A stretch of DNA of 61,606 nucleotides, from positions 1 through 61,606 of the forward strand of contig CALVAK010000014.1 of the NCBI GenBank assembly GCA_944325525.1, given 5' to 3'. A model generated the notes under the pieces. That model was given only the letters and a program-made list of their open reading frames with translations. It ran no database searches and was not told the DNA's origin. This stretch comes from Candidatus Gastranaerophilales bacterium (lineage in GTDB: Bacteria; Cyanobacteriota; Vampirovibrionia; Gastranaerophilales; Gastranaerophilaceae). Positions 27,868 through 38,114 of the stretch are shown piece after piece. The position numbers and the translations under genes were made by a program. Numbering within the stretch: the first letter of the stretch is position 1; every line of letters starts with the position of its first letter.

Positions 27868-28620
27868 TTAAACCTCACTCACCCTGTCTTTATAAACACC
27901 GGGTTTAAATACAGCAGACATTTCGCCTCTTACTCTTGCGTGTGCTCCCTTAGGAGTCATCTTCCAGTTCGTAGGACATGTTGCAAGAATTTCTACAAAT
28001 CCGGTTCCCAAGCCCTTTAATTGAGCTTCAAATGCTTTCTTAATAGATTTTTTAGCATTCATTATTGCCTGCGGACTATCCAGAGTGACTCTTGCCACAT
28101 AAGCTGTTCCATCAACCTCTTTTAAAATTTCACATATTTTTAAAGGATATCCTGATATTTCAACACATCTGCCTTTTGTCGTAGTAGTAGTTACTTGTCC
28201 CAGCAGTGTTGTAGGACCTGCCTGTCCTCCGGTCATGCCGTAGGTTGTATTATTTATACATATTGCCGTTACCTTCTCGCCTCTTGTCATTGCGTGAATA
28301 GTTTCAGCTAAACCTATAGATGCCAAATCACCATCACCCTGGTACGTAAATACAACTTTATCAGGTTTAGAACGTTTTACACCTGTTGCAACAGCTAAAG
28401 AACGACCATGAGCAGACTCTACTATATCAACATTGAAAAAATCGTAAGAAAAAACACTACACCCTACAGAAGCTATACCTATAGTTCTTTCTCTTACTCC
28501 GAGTTCATCCAGAACTTCCGCTACAAGTCTTACGGCAACACCATGGTCACAACCCGGACAAAATGTTATTTTAAAATCATCTTTGATTGAATCAGGTTTT
28601 TTATATACAAGCTGTTCCAT
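27868..28620 (-). CDS. korB: 2-oxoacid:ferredoxin oxidoreductase, beta subunit
   Basis: 250 aa. It binds thiamine pyrophosphate: FCPGCDHGVAVRLVAEVL at the N-terminus, the Mg-TPP motif GDGDLASIGLAETIHA and NNTTYGMTGGQAGPTT. It pairs with KorA to form the catalytic core. It overlaps the korA 3' end by 20 bp. Pyruvate or branched-chain specificity cannot be excluded, but the separate ferredoxin subunit and sequence look most like KorB. Confidence 0.93.
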   Translation of the reverse strand: MEQLVYKKPDSIKDDFKITFCPGCDHGVAVRLVAEVLDELGVRERTIGIASVGCSVFSYDFFNVDIVESAHGRSLAVATGVKRSKPDKVVFTYQGDGDLASIGLAETIHAMTRGEKVTAICINNTTYGMTGGQAGPTTLLGQVTTTTTKGRCVEISGYPLKICEILKEVDGTAYVARVTLDSPQAIMNAKKSIKKAFEAQLKGLGTGFVEILATCPTNWKMTPKGAHARVRGEMSAVFKPGVYKDRVSEV

Positions 28621-29698
28621 ATTTTTTCTCTATCATTTTTTTGTAAGTAATTTCTATTTGTTTATATATTTCTTCAACTGTCATCATAACACCTGCAGGT
28701 CTTCCGTAAAATTCCACTGTAATATTTGCAACACCTGCAATACTTGCTTTAATATCCTGAAGCATTTGTCCGCAATTTAGTTCAATATCGAGAAATCCAT
28801 CAATTTTTTGAGCAATTTCTTTAACTATTTTTTCGGGAAAAGGATTAAGCAAAACAGGTCTGAATAAACCTACTTCCAGTCCGTTTTTTCTTGCCATTTT
28901 AACAGCAGCTTTTGCTATTCTCGCAATAGAGCCGAATGCCGTAATAACAAGTTTTGCACCTTCTATTTCATATTTTTCAAAAACATTTTCCTTTTCAAGA
29001 ATCTTATTATATTTTTCAAATATTTTCTCGACTCTCTGCCTTAAAGTTTCCTGATCTCTTTCAATAGAAGCAATATAACGAGGTTCTCTGTCTTTTGCAC
29101 CGCTAAGAGCCCAATCTGACTGGTCTATTTCTTCATAAGGATATTCACCAACAACAGCAGGCTCCATCATTTGTCCAAGCATTCCGTCAGCAAGCAGACA
29201 AACAGGTGTTCTGTATTTTTGTGAAACATAAAAACATTTGTATGTTAAGTCAATACATTCCTGTACACTTGCAGGAGCATAAGTAACTAATTTATAATCA
29301 CCATTTCCACCGCCTTTTGTTGCCTGGAAATAATCGCCTTGCGAAGGATATATATAGCCGAGTCCGGGACCGGCTCTCATAACACTGACTAATACGCATG
29401 GAATTTCATCACCGGCAATAAAAGACAAACCTTCCTGCATCAAAGCAACAGCACACGATGAAGATGAAGTCATCGCTTTAACGCCTGTCGACCCTGCACC
29501 TAAAAGCATATTTATTGCTGCAACTTCACTTTCAGAAGATACAAAAGCTCTTCCGAGCTCGGGCATTTTTGTACTCAAATATTCTCCTATTTCGCTCTGT
29601 GGTGTAATAGGATATCCAAAATAACTCTGGCATCCTGCCTCAATGGCAGCTTCAGCTATTGCATAATTCCCTTTTAATAATTGTTTTTCTCTTTTCAT
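28601..29698 (-). CDS. korA: 2-oxoacid:ferredoxin oxidoreductase, alpha subunit
   Basis: 365 aa. LKGNYAIAEAAIEAGCQSYFGYPITPQSEI is the pyrimidine-binding domain start. SESEVAAINMLLGAGSTGVKAMTSSSS and VMRAGPGLG follow in standard order. The C-terminal domain has VITAFGSIARIAKAAV. It overlaps korD by 4 bp (ATGA type) and korB by 20 bp, a tightly coupled operon. Confidence 0.94.
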   Translation of the reverse strand: MKREKQLLKGNYAIAEAAIEAGCQSYFGYPITPQSEIGEYLSTKMPELGRAFVSSESEVAAINMLLGAGSTGVKAMTSSSSCAVALMQEGLSFIAGDEIPCVLVSVMRAGPGLGYIYPSQGDYFQATKGGGNGDYKLVTYAPASVQECIDLTYKCFYVSQKYRTPVCLLADGMLGQMMEPAVVGEYPYEEIDQSDWALSGAKDREPRYIASIERDQETLRQRVEKIFEKYNKILEKENVFEKYEIEGAKLVITAFGSIARIAKAAVKMARKNGLEVGLFRPVLLNPFPEKIVKEIAQKIDGFLDIELNCGQMLQDIKASIAGVANITVEFYGRPAGVMMTVEEIYKQIEITYKKMIEKKYGTACI

Positions 29699-29901
29699 CT
29701 GTACACCTTTTCAATTGCCATATCAGGGCAGACCCTGGCACACATAGCACAACCTACACATTGCTTATCAGGATTTACCTTGACCGGATAATATCCCAAA
29801 GCATTAACTTTATCATCAGCCTCTAAAACTTTATTGGGGCAGGCTGCCACACACAAATAGCAGGCTTTACATCTATCTCTATTTAAGACTATTCTTCCCA
29901 T
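29695..29901 (-). CDS. korD: Ferredoxin-type delta subunit of 2-oxoacid oxidoreductase
   Basis: 68 aa with two 4Fe-4S motifs, CKACYLCVAACP (residues 12-23) and CVGCAMCARVCP (residues ~47-58). As the first gene of korDABC it accepts electrons from the TPP centre and passes them to free ferredoxin. The presence of all four subunits supports an anaerobic, ferredoxin-based metabolism. Confidence 0.93.
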   Translation of the reverse strand: MGRIVLNRDRCKACYLCVAACPNKVLEADDKVNALGYYPVKVNPDKQCVGCAMCARVCPDMAIEKVYR

Positions 29902-30051
29902 TTCCTAACATATCCGTTTTGTTATGTTCTTATTTTATCTTACTACTAATATTTTATTTTTGCTACTACATAATTGTTTAATATTAAAAATTAGTAATTT
30001 TGCCCGTAAAAAAACTTTATGTTATTATAATGCTGAGGAGATTTTTAGGCT

Positions 30052-30984
30052 GTGCCAAAGAAAAAATGTATTGAAATAATTTTAGATGTTGAAACAACAG
30101 GTTTAGATTATACAAAAGAAAGAATGGTTGAATTTGCTGCCATACGTCTTGAAAACGGGAAAATGAAAGACCGTTTTGAAACATTAATTAATCCGCAACA
30201 GCACATAAGAAAATCAAGTATTGCCATCCACGGTATAACAGAAGCTGACGTCAAAGATGCACCCACAGAAGAACAGGTAATGCCTATGATTCTTGATTTT
30301 ATAGGCGACTACCCTATAGTTGCCCATAATGTCGTTTTTGATTATTCGTTCCTGAACGAAGCAAGCTTAAGACAAACCGGCAAACCTATTACTAACACCA
30401 GAATTGATTCTCAAATGATGTTTAAAGAAGTATATCCCGAAATTGAATCTTGCGGTTTAGAAAGTTTAATGAATAAATTCAATGTTGAATTTACGACCCG
30501 TCACAGAGCTATGGCTGATACAGAAGGACTGGCAAAAGCATATCCGGAATTAAAAAAATTATACGAAAAAAAATATGCTTGGCAAATGCAGCAAATGGAT
30601 AATATCGATTATCTTTTTGAAAGGTATTTAAGAATACAGCAGGCTGTACAGATTATGCAGTCTGAAATGCAAGATTTAAAATCAGTTTTTAGGCTTTATT
30701 TTGAAAAGGGAGGCGAAAACATTCACTCTCCTCACGGAGAAGTTCTTGTTTACCAATCAAAACAAGGGTATACATACGACTTTATGGAAATAAAAGACGT
30801 TCTCGATGAAATAGGGGCTCTTTCGAAAGCAGTTAAACTTAACAATAATTTTATAGACAGGCTTATTGCATCTGGAAGTATAAGTAAAGAAGCAAAAGAA
30901 AAACTTGCCAATGCAAGACAAAAGTTAAACGAAACAAGAAATGTCCATATTATTAAATCGGATAAAAAATTTGAACATGTTTAA
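30052..30984 (+). CDS. DnaQ-like 3'-5' exonuclease (DEDDh)
   Basis: 310 aa from a GTG start, with an AGGAG Shine-Dalgarno upstream and a TATAAT at 30026-30031. ExoI motif DVETTGLD with the Asp/Glu pair (residues ~10-17), ExoII in VAHNVVFDYSF and ExoIII in HRAMADTEGLAKAY are present, giving the DEDDh class of the polymerase III epsilon proofreading family. The C-terminal ~130 residues are unlike short epsilon subunits and are mostly helical, so a stand-alone nuclease is possible. It is divergent from kor. Confidence 0.88.
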   Translation: MPKKKCIEIILDVETTGLDYTKERMVEFAAIRLENGKMKDRFETLINPQQHIRKSSIAIHGITEADVKDAPTEEQVMPMILDFIGDYPIVAHNVVFDYSFLNEASLRQTGKPITNTRIDSQMMFKEVYPEIESCGLESLMNKFNVEFTTRHRAMADTEGLAKAYPELKKLYEKKYAWQMQQMDNIDYLFERYLRIQQAVQIMQSEMQDLKSVFRLYFEKGGENIHSPHGEVLVYQSKQGYTYDFMEIKDVLDEIGALSKAVKLNNNFIDRLIASGSISKEAKEKLANARQKLNETRNVHIIKSDKKFEHV

Positions 30985-30990
30985 ACCCCG

Positions 30991-31725
30991 CTAATATCCG
31001 ACGGATAAACCCGCACAAACATTAATTGATTGACCTGTTATTGTTTTTGCACTATCTGATACCAAAAACTCGCATAATGCAGCAATCTCTTCAGGGGTAA
31101 CAAATCTTCTCTGCGGAATCGTCTCCAGTATTTCCGCTTTAGAAAAATCTTCTCCTAAAGAATCATTATTTATCAATTCCGTATCAACCCAGCCGGGATT
31201 TATTATATTTACGGTTATATTGTTTTGTGCAAGTTCAAGTGCAAGAGCTTTTGTCATACCAATTAATGCTGCTTTTGTTAGAGAATACAATGAGGCATTA
31301 GCTTCACCCATAACTCCGGAAATAGAACCAATGTTTATAATTCTGCCCCAATTATTTTTTTTCATGCCTGTAACGTAATATTTTATTAATTCAAAGTGGG
31401 ATAATGTATTAAGATTTATTGAATTAATTATTTCAGAATGGCTTAATTTTTCAACCGGAGAATAAATATAATTACCCGCATTATTTATAAGAATGTCGAT
31501 TTCTTTATTTAATTTATTAAAAAGTTCTTCAGCTGCATTTTCTTTTGACAGGTCAATTGTAGCATAACCGCTAAAATCATATTGTTTACACAACTTTTCA
31601 AGTTTTTCGCCGCAGCGTCCCGTTATAAACACATTATAATCCGCTTTGAAACGTTTTGCTATTGAAAGACCTATTCCACGGGAAGAGCCTGTTATAAGTA
31701 TATTTTTTTTATTCATGATCGACAT
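30991..31725 (-). CDS. Short-chain dehydrogenase/reductase (FabG-like)
   Basis: 244 aa. Rossmann NAD(P) motif TGSSRGIGLSIA, NNAGNYIYS, catalytic Ser in IGSISGVMG, catalytic Tyr-x3-Lys in YSLTKAALIG, and the C-terminal segment TGQSINVCAG. This fits 3-oxoacyl-ACP reductase-like SDRs, but no fatty-acid genes are adjacent. The start overlaps the preceding 107-aa gene; a Met 3 codons later (31716) fits the family start better. Confidence 0.9.
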   Translation of the reverse strand: MSIMNKKNILITGSSRGIGLSIAKRFKADYNVFITGRCGEKLEKLCKQYDFSGYATIDLSKENAAEELFNKLNKEIDILINNAGNYIYSPVEKLSHSEIINSINLNTLSHFELIKYYVTGMKKNNWGRIINIGSISGVMGEANASLYSLTKAALIGMTKALALELAQNNITVNIINPGWVDTELINNDSLGEDFSKAEILETIPQRRFVTPEEIAALCEFLVSDSAKTITGQSINVCAGLSVGY

Positions 31726-32032
31726 TTGTAATAAAACTCATTAAAGACATTATAAACGAATTTACCAGTTCTTTTCTTTCTTGTTCATCAAGTGTTTTTA
31801 TAAATTCAATACAAGTATGGAGATTATAATTTTCATCATACCACCTGTTATATCCGGGCGGAGGATTATTAGACATATGCTGAATTGTTGCATCAAATTC
31901 ATCTTTATATTTTTGAAGAATAATCTGCAAAAAATCCTGTGCAATCAATTCAATATAATATTTATCAACTGTTTCAAGCAAAGTTAATAAAGACTTTAAA
32001 TCAGGATATTTATCATACCAGCGATTATACAT
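31709..32032 (-). CDS. Hypothetical protein, 107 aa, internally duplicated
   Basis: Two copies of a ~38-residue module each start with YNRWYD (residues ~2-7 and ~61-66) and continue into an amphipathic helix rich in Leu/Ile, with KTLDEQERKEL matching LETVDKYYIEL. The copies are separated by a PPPGYNRWYD linker. Predicted cytoplasmic and helical, with no family recognised. It lies between SDR and HIT genes in one apparent operon, overlapping the SDR start by 17 bp. Confidence 0.75.
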   Translation of the reverse strand: MYNRWYDKYPDLKSLLTLLETVDKYYIELIAQDFLQIILQKYKDEFDATIQHMSNNPPPGYNRWYDENYNLHTCIEFIKTLDEQERKELVNSFIMSLMSFITNVDHE

Positions 32033-32044
32033 TTCAATAACCCG

Positions 32045-32380
32045 TTAACCTGCAGGCCAGCTAAATTTTCTGTTTGCCATTACGTGAACATGAACATGAA
32101 AAACCGTTTGTCCTGCTGACTCTCCTGTATTAACAACCGTTCTATATTCTTTTATTCCCAATTGTTTTGCTATTTTAGGAACAGCAGAGAACAAATTGCC
32201 AAAAACTTCTTCTGAATCAATTTCATTCATGGAAGAATAATGTTTTTTAGGAATAACCAGAAAATGAACCGGAGCTGTCGGATTTAAATCATTAAAAGCG
32301 ACAACATTCTCATCTTCATAAATTAAATCAGATGGAACCTCTTTATTAGCTATTTTGCAAAAAATACAATCAGAATTCAT
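32045..32380 (-). CDS. HIT-family nucleotide hydrolase/transferase (HINT-like)
   Basis: 111 aa. The active-site histidine triad is in VFHVHVHVMA near the C-terminus, and the fold begins CIFCKIANKEVPSDLIYEDE. HINT-type proteins hydrolyse nucleotide phosphoramidates or acyl-AMP. CxxC at the N-terminus is the usual zinc pair. An AGAGGA Shine-Dalgarno supports the ATG. It is divergent from mnmE. Confidence 0.93.
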   Translation of the reverse strand: MNSDCIFCKIANKEVPSDLIYEDENVVAFNDLNPTAPVHFLVIPKKHYSSMNEIDSEEVFGNLFSAVPKIAKQLGIKEYRTVVNTGESAGQTVFHVHVHVMANRKFSWPAG

Positions 32381-32506
32381 AATATTCCTCTCGAATTTAG
32401 ACTGTTAACATTATAATTTTACATCATAATTTCACATTTTGGCTATTTTTTTATAAAACATCAGTAAGTTTATCATATAATAGTAAATAACAAAGCAGGG
32501 GAAAAA

Positions 32507-33844
32507 GTGATTAATAAATTTCAACAAGATACAATTTCGGCGATAGCAACACCTCTGGGTAATGGAGGTGTAAGTATAATAAGAATATCAGGAAATTCAG
32601 CATTTGATATTTCAGATAAAATATTCTCTCAAAAAAATCTTATCCCTGGCAAAATATACCATGGACACATAATTGAAAACAATGAAAAACTTGATGAAGT
32701 AATTGTTCTTCCGTTCAAAAATCCAAACAGTTATACCGGAGAAGATGTAATAGAAATACAATGCCACGGCGGAGTTTATATTACAAGAAAAATATTAAAT
32801 ATGACTTTTTTACACGGAGCAAGACCTGCTGAAAAAGGAGAATTTACTAAAAGAGCTTTTTTAAACGGCAAAATGGATTTATCCCAGGCAGAAGCTGTCC
32901 TTGATATTATCCATGCCAATACAGAAAAGTTTGCAATAAGCAGTGCACGTAATTTATTCGGTAAATTATCAGCCGAAACAAATAAAATAAGACAAATGAT
33001 AACTGCTTTGCTCTCAAGAATCATTGCCTCAATTGATTTTCCCGAAGATGTAGCTGAACCCGAATATTCGTATATTGAAACAACGATTAAGAATATTATT
33101 GATAAAATTGATTTTATTTTAAGTTTTTCAAACAGTTCCAATGTTTTCAGACAGGGAATAAAAATAGTTCTGGCAGGAAGACCTAATGCAGGTAAGTCAT
33201 CACTGTTTAATACCCTCTTAAATCTGGATAGAGCAATAGTAACCGATATAGCAGGAACAACCCGTGACGTTATTCAGGAAACAATAGATATTGACGGAAT
33301 CTCTGCAACAATTACAGATACAGCCGGAATTCGAGATGATAAGAACTTAAATAAAGTTGAAGCAATAGGCATTGATTATACAAAAAAATATATTATGGAT
33401 GCCCATCTTGTTTTGTTTTTATATGATTTAAATGAAGGTTTTACACCCGAAGATGAACAAATATTTAATATTATCAAAAATAAAACTTTTATAAAAATTG
33501 CAACAAAAAGTGATTTAACCTCGAACAGAGATAAAGATGCTATATGTATTTCGTTAAAAACAAATGAAAACATTGAAACTTTAAAAAAAGAAATAAAGTG
33601 CAAATTATCAATTCAAAATCTTACTGAAGTTGAATTTATAACAAACCAAAGACAGCAGATTTGTCTGAAAGAAGCAAAAGAATCATTAAAAAATGCATTA
33701 ATTGCAGCACAAAATAAAGAAATTCAGGACTTAATCTCCATTGATATAAAATCTGCACTTATGTATATCAGTGAAGTTTCAGGAGAAGTCATAACAGACG
33801 ATATTTTGAGCAACATATTTAATAACTTTTGCATAGGCAAGTAG
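32507..33844 (+). CDS. mnmE: tRNA modification GTPase MnmE
   Basis: 445 aa from a GTG start with AGGGG as Shine-Dalgarno and a TATAAT at 32476-32481. The N-terminal folate-binding domain has DTISAIATPLGNGGVSIIR. G1 is AGRPNAGKSSL, G2 GTTRD, G3 DTAG and G4 TKSD. The C-terminus is FCIGK, with the conserved catalytic Cys. Together with MnmG it installs carboxymethylaminomethyl on wobble uridine 34. The length is normal. Confidence 0.97.
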   Translation: MINKFQQDTISAIATPLGNGGVSIIRISGNSAFDISDKIFSQKNLIPGKIYHGHIIENNEKLDEVIVLPFKNPNSYTGEDVIEIQCHGGVYITRKILNMTFLHGARPAEKGEFTKRAFLNGKMDLSQAEAVLDIIHANTEKFAISSARNLFGKLSAETNKIRQMITALLSRIIASIDFPEDVAEPEYSYIETTIKNIIDKIDFILSFSNSSNVFRQGIKIVLAGRPNAGKSSLFNTLLNLDRAIVTDIAGTTRDVIQETIDIDGISATITDTAGIRDDKNLNKVEAIGIDYTKKYIMDAHLVLFLYDLNEGFTPEDEQIFNIIKNKTFIKIATKSDLTSNRDKDAICISLKTNENIETLKKEIKCKLSIQNLTEVEFITNQRQQICLKEAKESLKNALIAAQNKEIQDLISIDIKSALMYISEVSGEVITDDILSNIFNNFCIGK

Positions 33845-33929
33845 CTATATTATACATACCCTGTCGGGGAATAGAAAAATTCATATTATACTTTAAATTT
33901 AAAATACAATTATATTTAGGATTAATAAT

Positions 33930-34997
33930 ATGAATTTAGTTTCAAATTTTTTAATAAAAGAACCGGAGTTAATAAAAGAAGCTTTTTCGTATGTTTCAAA
34001 ATATTCTTCAGATGAATTAATTATTACGGATAAAAAATTTAATATTATATTTCATAATTCAAAATATATAAAAGGTTCAGGAATAAATCTTTCTGACATA
34101 GCAGATAATTTTTTAAATAATAATATAAAAAATAATATTGAAGAATTTAAAATTTCAGATAAAAATCACTTATATATAAAAATGATTTTAAACAGCGAAA
34201 ATGAACTAAGTAATATTCCTGCTGACATTCATATTTGTAAAATCAAAAATACAAAAAAACAGATAAGAGGATACTTAATAATCATACGTGATATAACACA
34301 GGAAATAAGAAATAAAATTCAGCGGGAAACATTTATAGATATACTTTCTCATGATTTAAGGAATCCAATCCGTGCTAATGTACAGATTTTAGAACTTATC
34401 TTAAACAACAAATTCGGAGAAATTAATAGTAATTTAAAAGTTATACTGGACGAACTTTTAAATTCATGCAGATTTATGAATTATATGGCTGAAAATCTTT
34501 TAATAAAATACAAAAACGAATTTAATCTGTACGAATTACATAAACAAAAATATTCAATAGTTAAGCTTATTAAAGATAAATGCAATGCAATGGTGAATAT
34601 TCTGAACCGTAAACATCAAACAATTGAATTTATAATTAATGGAAATATACATGAAATAGAAATGGATATTAATGAAATAGGAAAAGTAATTAATAATCTA
34701 ATAGTAAATGCATCTGAACAGAGCAGTGAAAATTCAAAAATAATAATACAAATAGAAAATAATAAAGAAAATGTTAACGTTTCATTTATTGATTGCGGAT
34801 ATACCAGAAAAACAGACAATCCCAATGAAATATTTGAAGAATACATAACATGCACAAACCGGTTCAGAAAAGTTGGCTTTAGTTTAGAATTATATAATTG
34901 CCGTAAAATAATAGAAGCACATAATGGAACAATTTCGGCTGAAAATGCTAACAATAAAGGAACAGCCATAACATTCTGTCTGCCAACATTCAGTTAA
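33930..34997 (+). CDS. Sensor histidine kinase, PAS-like sensor, cytoplasmic
   Basis: 355 aa. Residues ~20-120 look PAS-like (ELIITDKKFNIIFHN, YLIIIRDITQEI). HisKA has the phospho-acceptor in DILSHDLRNPIRANVQ (around residue 142). HATPase has NNLIVNASEQS and a C-terminal GTAITFCLP; the G boxes are degenerate, so ATP binding is likely but weakened. No transmembrane segment is present. An AGGA Shine-Dalgarno precedes the ATG. No response regulator is adjacent, so its partner is unknown. Confidence 0.85.
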   Translation: MNLVSNFLIKEPELIKEAFSYVSKYSSDELIITDKKFNIIFHNSKYIKGSGINLSDIADNFLNNNIKNNIEEFKISDKNHLYIKMILNSENELSNIPADIHICKIKNTKKQIRGYLIIIRDITQEIRNKIQRETFIDILSHDLRNPIRANVQILELILNNKFGEINSNLKVILDELLNSCRFMNYMAENLLIKYKNEFNLYELHKQKYSIVKLIKDKCNAMVNILNRKHQTIEFIINGNIHEIEMDINEIGKVINNLIVNASEQSSENSKIIIQIENNKENVNVSFIDCGYTRKTDNPNEIFEEYITCTNRFRKVGFSLELYNCRKIIEAHNGTISAENANNKGTAITFCLPTFS

Positions 34998-35059
34998 AAT
35001 CTTAAATAAATATAAATTTTTAATGATTTTTAAAGAAACACTATTAAACTAATAATAGA

Positions 35060-35072
35060 AGGTATATTACCT
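35060..35072. promoter_or_regulatory. Perfect palindrome upstream of clpB
   Basis: AGGTA-TAT-TACCT is an uninterrupted 5-bp dyad, 22 bp before the clpB ATG and partly covering a TATATT that could be a -10. It could bind a dimeric regulator. It does not resemble CIRCE (TTAGCACTC). Confidence 0.35.
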
Positions 35073-35093
35073 GAAGAAGAGAGGTGTTCTTTA

Positions 35094-37709
35094 ATGATAG
35101 ATTTTAACAGGCTAACAGATTACACAAAGGAAATAATATATCAGGCACAGCAAATAATGTACAGGTACAATAATTCACAGATGGAACCAGTACATATAAT
35201 GCTGGCAATAGCAGAAGATACGGAAGGTATTGCAAAAGATTATTGTGCGGAACTAAAAATAGACAATGATAATTTCAAACACAGTATTGTTAATGAAATT
35301 TCAACCCTGCCGCAGATACAGTCGTCAAATCCTAATCAGCAGCTTTATTTATCGCAGCTGACAAACCGAATGTTTGATATAGCACAGGAAAATGCTAATA
35401 ATTTAAAAGATTCATTTATAAGTATAGAACATATATTAATGGCAATGACAGAATTATCAGGTTCCAAGATAGAACAAATATTGAGTAAATACAATGTGAC
35501 AAAAAACTCAATATTAAACTCAATGAAGAAAGTAAGAGGTAACAGAAAAGTGGATTCAAAGAATGCAGAAGATTCATATAAAGCTCTGGAAAAATATTCA
35601 ACAGACCTAACAGCAATGGCAAGAAAAGGAAAACTCGACCCTGTAATAGGAAGAGATGATGAAATAAGACGTGTTATACAGGTATTAAACAGAAAGACAA
35701 AGAACAACCCTGTATTAATAGGTGAACCGGGTGTAGGTAAAACCGCCATTATTGAAGGATTAGCCCAGAGAATTATAAGAGGTGATGTCCCTGAAAATTT
35801 AAAAGAATCAAAATTAATATCATTAGATTTAGGTGCATTAATTGCAGGTGCAAAATTCAGAGGTGAATTTGAAGAACGTTTAAAAGCAGTTTTAAAAGAA
35901 GTTGAAGATTCAAACGGCGAAATAATAATGTTTATAGATGAACTTCACACTGTTGTAGGAGCCGGAGCAACTGAAGGTTCAACTGATGCAGGAAACCTTT
36001 TGAAGCCAATGCTTGCAAGAGGTACATTAAGATGTATAGGAGCCACTACAATTAATGAATATAGAAAATATATTGAAAAAGATCCTGCTCTTGAAAGAAG
36101 GTTCCAGCCGGTTATGGTTGATGAACCTTCGGTTGAAGATACTATTAGTATTTTAAGAGGATTAAAACAAAGATATGAAGTTCACCACGGAGTAAGAATT
36201 AAAGACTCAGCACTTGTTGCTGCAGCAAAACTTTCTGACAGATACATAACAGATAGATTTCTTCCTGATAAAGCAATAGACCTTGTTGATGAAGCAGCTT
36301 CTTCTTTAAGAATTGAAATTGATTCAATGCCTGAAGAACTTGATATGCTTGTAAGACAAAAAATGCAGTTAGAAATTGAAAGAGAAGCACTAAAACAGGA
36401 AGAAACACCTGATAATGCGGAAAAAATTCAAAATATTGAAAATATTTTAAAAGATTTAAATGAAAAAATAGAAAAACTAAAAACCCAATGGGAATTTGAA
36501 AAGAAAAATATTCAAGGTGAAGCTGCAATAAAAGAAGAAATTGAAAAAGTAAAAATACAAATAGAAGAAGCTGAAAGGAACATGGACTTACAAAAAGCCG
36601 CAGAACTTAAATACGGAAAATTAATTACTCTTGAAAAGCAGTTAAAAGAAGCCGGAGAAAATGCTCAAAATAATAAAAACACATTATTAAAAGAAGAAAT
36701 AGATGAAGATGATATTGCCGAAATTGTAAGTAAATGGACGGGAATTGCAGTTAATAAACTTCTTGAAAGTGAAAAGCAGAAACTTATAAATATGGAAGAA
36801 TTTCTGCATAAACGTGTAGTAGGGCAGGATGAGGCTGTTGAAGTAGTATCTGATGCAATAAGAAGAGCACGTTCAGGTTTAAAAGACCCGAATAGACCAA
36901 TAGGTACATTTATATTTTTAGGTCCGACAGGAGTCGGTAAAACTGAACTGGCCAAAGCGTTAGCTGAATTTATGTTTAATGACGAGGATGCTTTAATCAG
37001 AATTGATATGTCAGAATATATGGAAAAGCATACCGTAGCAAGGTTAATAGGAGCTCCTCCGGGATATGTAGGCTACGATGAAGGCGGACAATTAACAGAA
37101 CATGTAAGAAGAAAACCTTATTCGGTCATATTATTTGATGAAATCGAAAAAGCTCATCCGGATGTATTTAATATAATGCTTCAAATTTTTGATGACGGTC
37201 GTTTGACTGATTCAAAAGGTCGTACTGTGGATTTCAAAAATACATTGATAATATTAACAAGTAATATAGGAAGTGAGATAATTCTTAAGAATACCCTTGA
37301 ATCTATGTTATCAGAAAAACAAGCAGAGCAGACAAAAGAAGAAGTTATGGCATTAATGCAGCAAAGATTCAAACCTGAGTTTTTAAACAGAATAGATGAA
37401 ATTGTATTCTTTAAAGCATTAACAATGGCTCAACTGGCAAAAATTGTTGATATACAGATTGCTCACTTGCATAAATTACTTGCCGAACAGGATATTACTG
37501 TTGAAATAACGGATGATGCAAAAGAATTTCTTGCACAAAAAGGATATAACCCCATCTATGGTGCTCGTCCTTTAAAAAGAACTATAAGACAACTTATAGA
37601 AAATCCTTTATCTAAAAAAATATTAAAACAGGAAATTTGTCCTCACTCTAAGGTAACAATTGGAGTTGATAATGATGAATTGACATTCAATCCTGAAAAA
37701 AATAACTAA
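35094..37709 (+). CDS. clpB: ATP-dependent protein disaggregase ClpB
   Basis: 871 aa. An N-domain starts with [20 protein letters not shown]1 Walker A is [17 protein letters not shown] coiled-coil M-domain (residues ~405-540) distinguishes ClpB from ClpA/C. AAA2 Walker A is [17 protein letters not shown], with [35 protein letters not shown] as the Walker B region. It resolubilises aggregates with DnaK. A GAGAGG Shine-Dalgarno precedes the ATG. No ClpP-binding loop was recognised. Confidence 0.96.
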   Translation: MIDFNRLTDYTKEIIYQAQQIMYRYNNSQMEPVHIMLAIAEDTEGIAKDYCAELKIDNDNFKHSIVNEISTLPQIQSSNPNQQLYLSQLTNRMFDIAQENANNLKDSFISIEHILMAMTELSGSKIEQILSKYNVTKNSILNSMKKVRGNRKVDSKNAEDSYKALEKYSTDLTAMARKGKLDPVIGRDDEIRRVIQVLNRKTKNNPVLIGEPGVGKTAIIEGLAQRIIRGDVPENLKESKLISLDLGALIAGAKFRGEFEERLKAVLKEVEDSNGEIIMFIDELHTVVGAGATEGSTDAGNLLKPMLARGTLRCIGATTINEYRKYIEKDPALERRFQPVMVDEPSVEDTISILRGLKQRYEVHHGVRIKDSALVAAAKLSDRYITDRFLPDKAIDLVDEAASSLRIEIDSMPEELDMLVRQKMQLEIEREALKQEETPDNAEKIQNIENILKDLNEKIEKLKTQWEFEKKNIQGEAAIKEEIEKVKIQIEEAERNMDLQKAAELKYGKLITLEKQLKEAGENAQNNKNTLLKEEIDEDDIAEIVSKWTGIAVNKLLESEKQKLINMEEFLHKRVVGQDEAVEVVSDAIRRARSGLKDPNRPIGTFIFLGPTGVGKTELAKALAEFMFNDEDALIRIDMSEYMEKHTVARLIGAPPGYVGYDEGGQLTEHVRRKPYSVILFDEIEKAHPDVFNIMLQIFDDGRLTDSKGRTVDFKNTLIILTSNIGSEIILKNTLESMLSEKQAEQTKEEVMALMQQRFKPEFLNRIDEIVFFKALTMAQLAKIVDIQIAHLHKLLAEQDITVEITDDAKEFLAQKGYNPIYGARPLKRTIRQLIENPLSKKILKQEICPHSKVTIGVDNDELTFNPEKNN

Positions 37710-37723
37710 TAATTATTTCATCA

Positions 37724-37760
37724 AGAAACCCGAAGATTATTTGTCTTCGGGTTTCTCTTT
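37724..37760. terminator. Bidirectional terminator between clpB and the 93-aa gene
   Basis: A perfect 13-bp stem, AGAAACCCGAAGA (37724-37736) with TCTTCGGGTTTCT (37744-37756) and a 7-nt loop, is followed by a CTTT tract. The stop codon of the minus-strand gene lies in its loop. Confidence 0.8.
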
Positions 37761-38018
37761 ATCATCAAAATTTATATGTAAATTTTTCCAGAAGTTTTTA
37801 ATTTTTGTACCGATAGAGTCCAGTTCTACCATTAAAGGATCTTCTTCATCCTCTTTTTTAGAAGAAAATTCAAAAACATCCTGTTCTTCTTTTTCGTCTT
37901 GTTTTTTCTTTTTTTCCTGCTGAAAATAACCCAAATTCCCGGCACCGCCGTCAGTTGTCTGATGCGACTTTTGAATTGCAGGTAAATTATTATCAGGACC
38001 ATTAATACTAAATGACAT
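37737..38018 (-). CDS. Hypothetical acidic/lysine-rich protein, 93 aa
   Basis: Starts MSFSINGPDNNLP, with a Ser-Phe pair at the extreme N-terminus. The middle is strongly charged (EKKKKQDEKEEQDVFEF), and a hydrophobic-aromatic helix (IGTKIKNFWKNLHINF) lies near the C-terminus. Probably intrinsically disordered with one amphipathic segment. No family is recognised. A good promoter (TTACAA-17-TATAAT) and a shared terminator support expression. Confidence 0.7.
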   Translation of the reverse strand: MSFSINGPDNNLPAIQKSHQTTDGGAGNLGYFQQEKKKKQDEKEEQDVFEFSSKKEDEEDPLMVELDSIGTKIKNFWKNLHINFDDKEKPEDK

Positions 38019-38085
38019 CTCTTGCCTTCTTTTTTAATAACATCTCACATACTGAAATATTATTAAATACTTGTTTCCTATTATT

Positions 38086-38114
38086 ATTATATACTACCTT
38101 TGTAGGAATTGTAA
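38086..38114 (-). promoter_or_regulatory. Promoter of the 93-aa gene
   Basis: On the minus strand TTACAA (38109-38114), a 17-bp spacer and consensus -10 TATAAT (38086-38091). The -35 lies in the left arm of the dyad at 38108-38140, so binding there would block this promoter. Confidence 0.55.
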
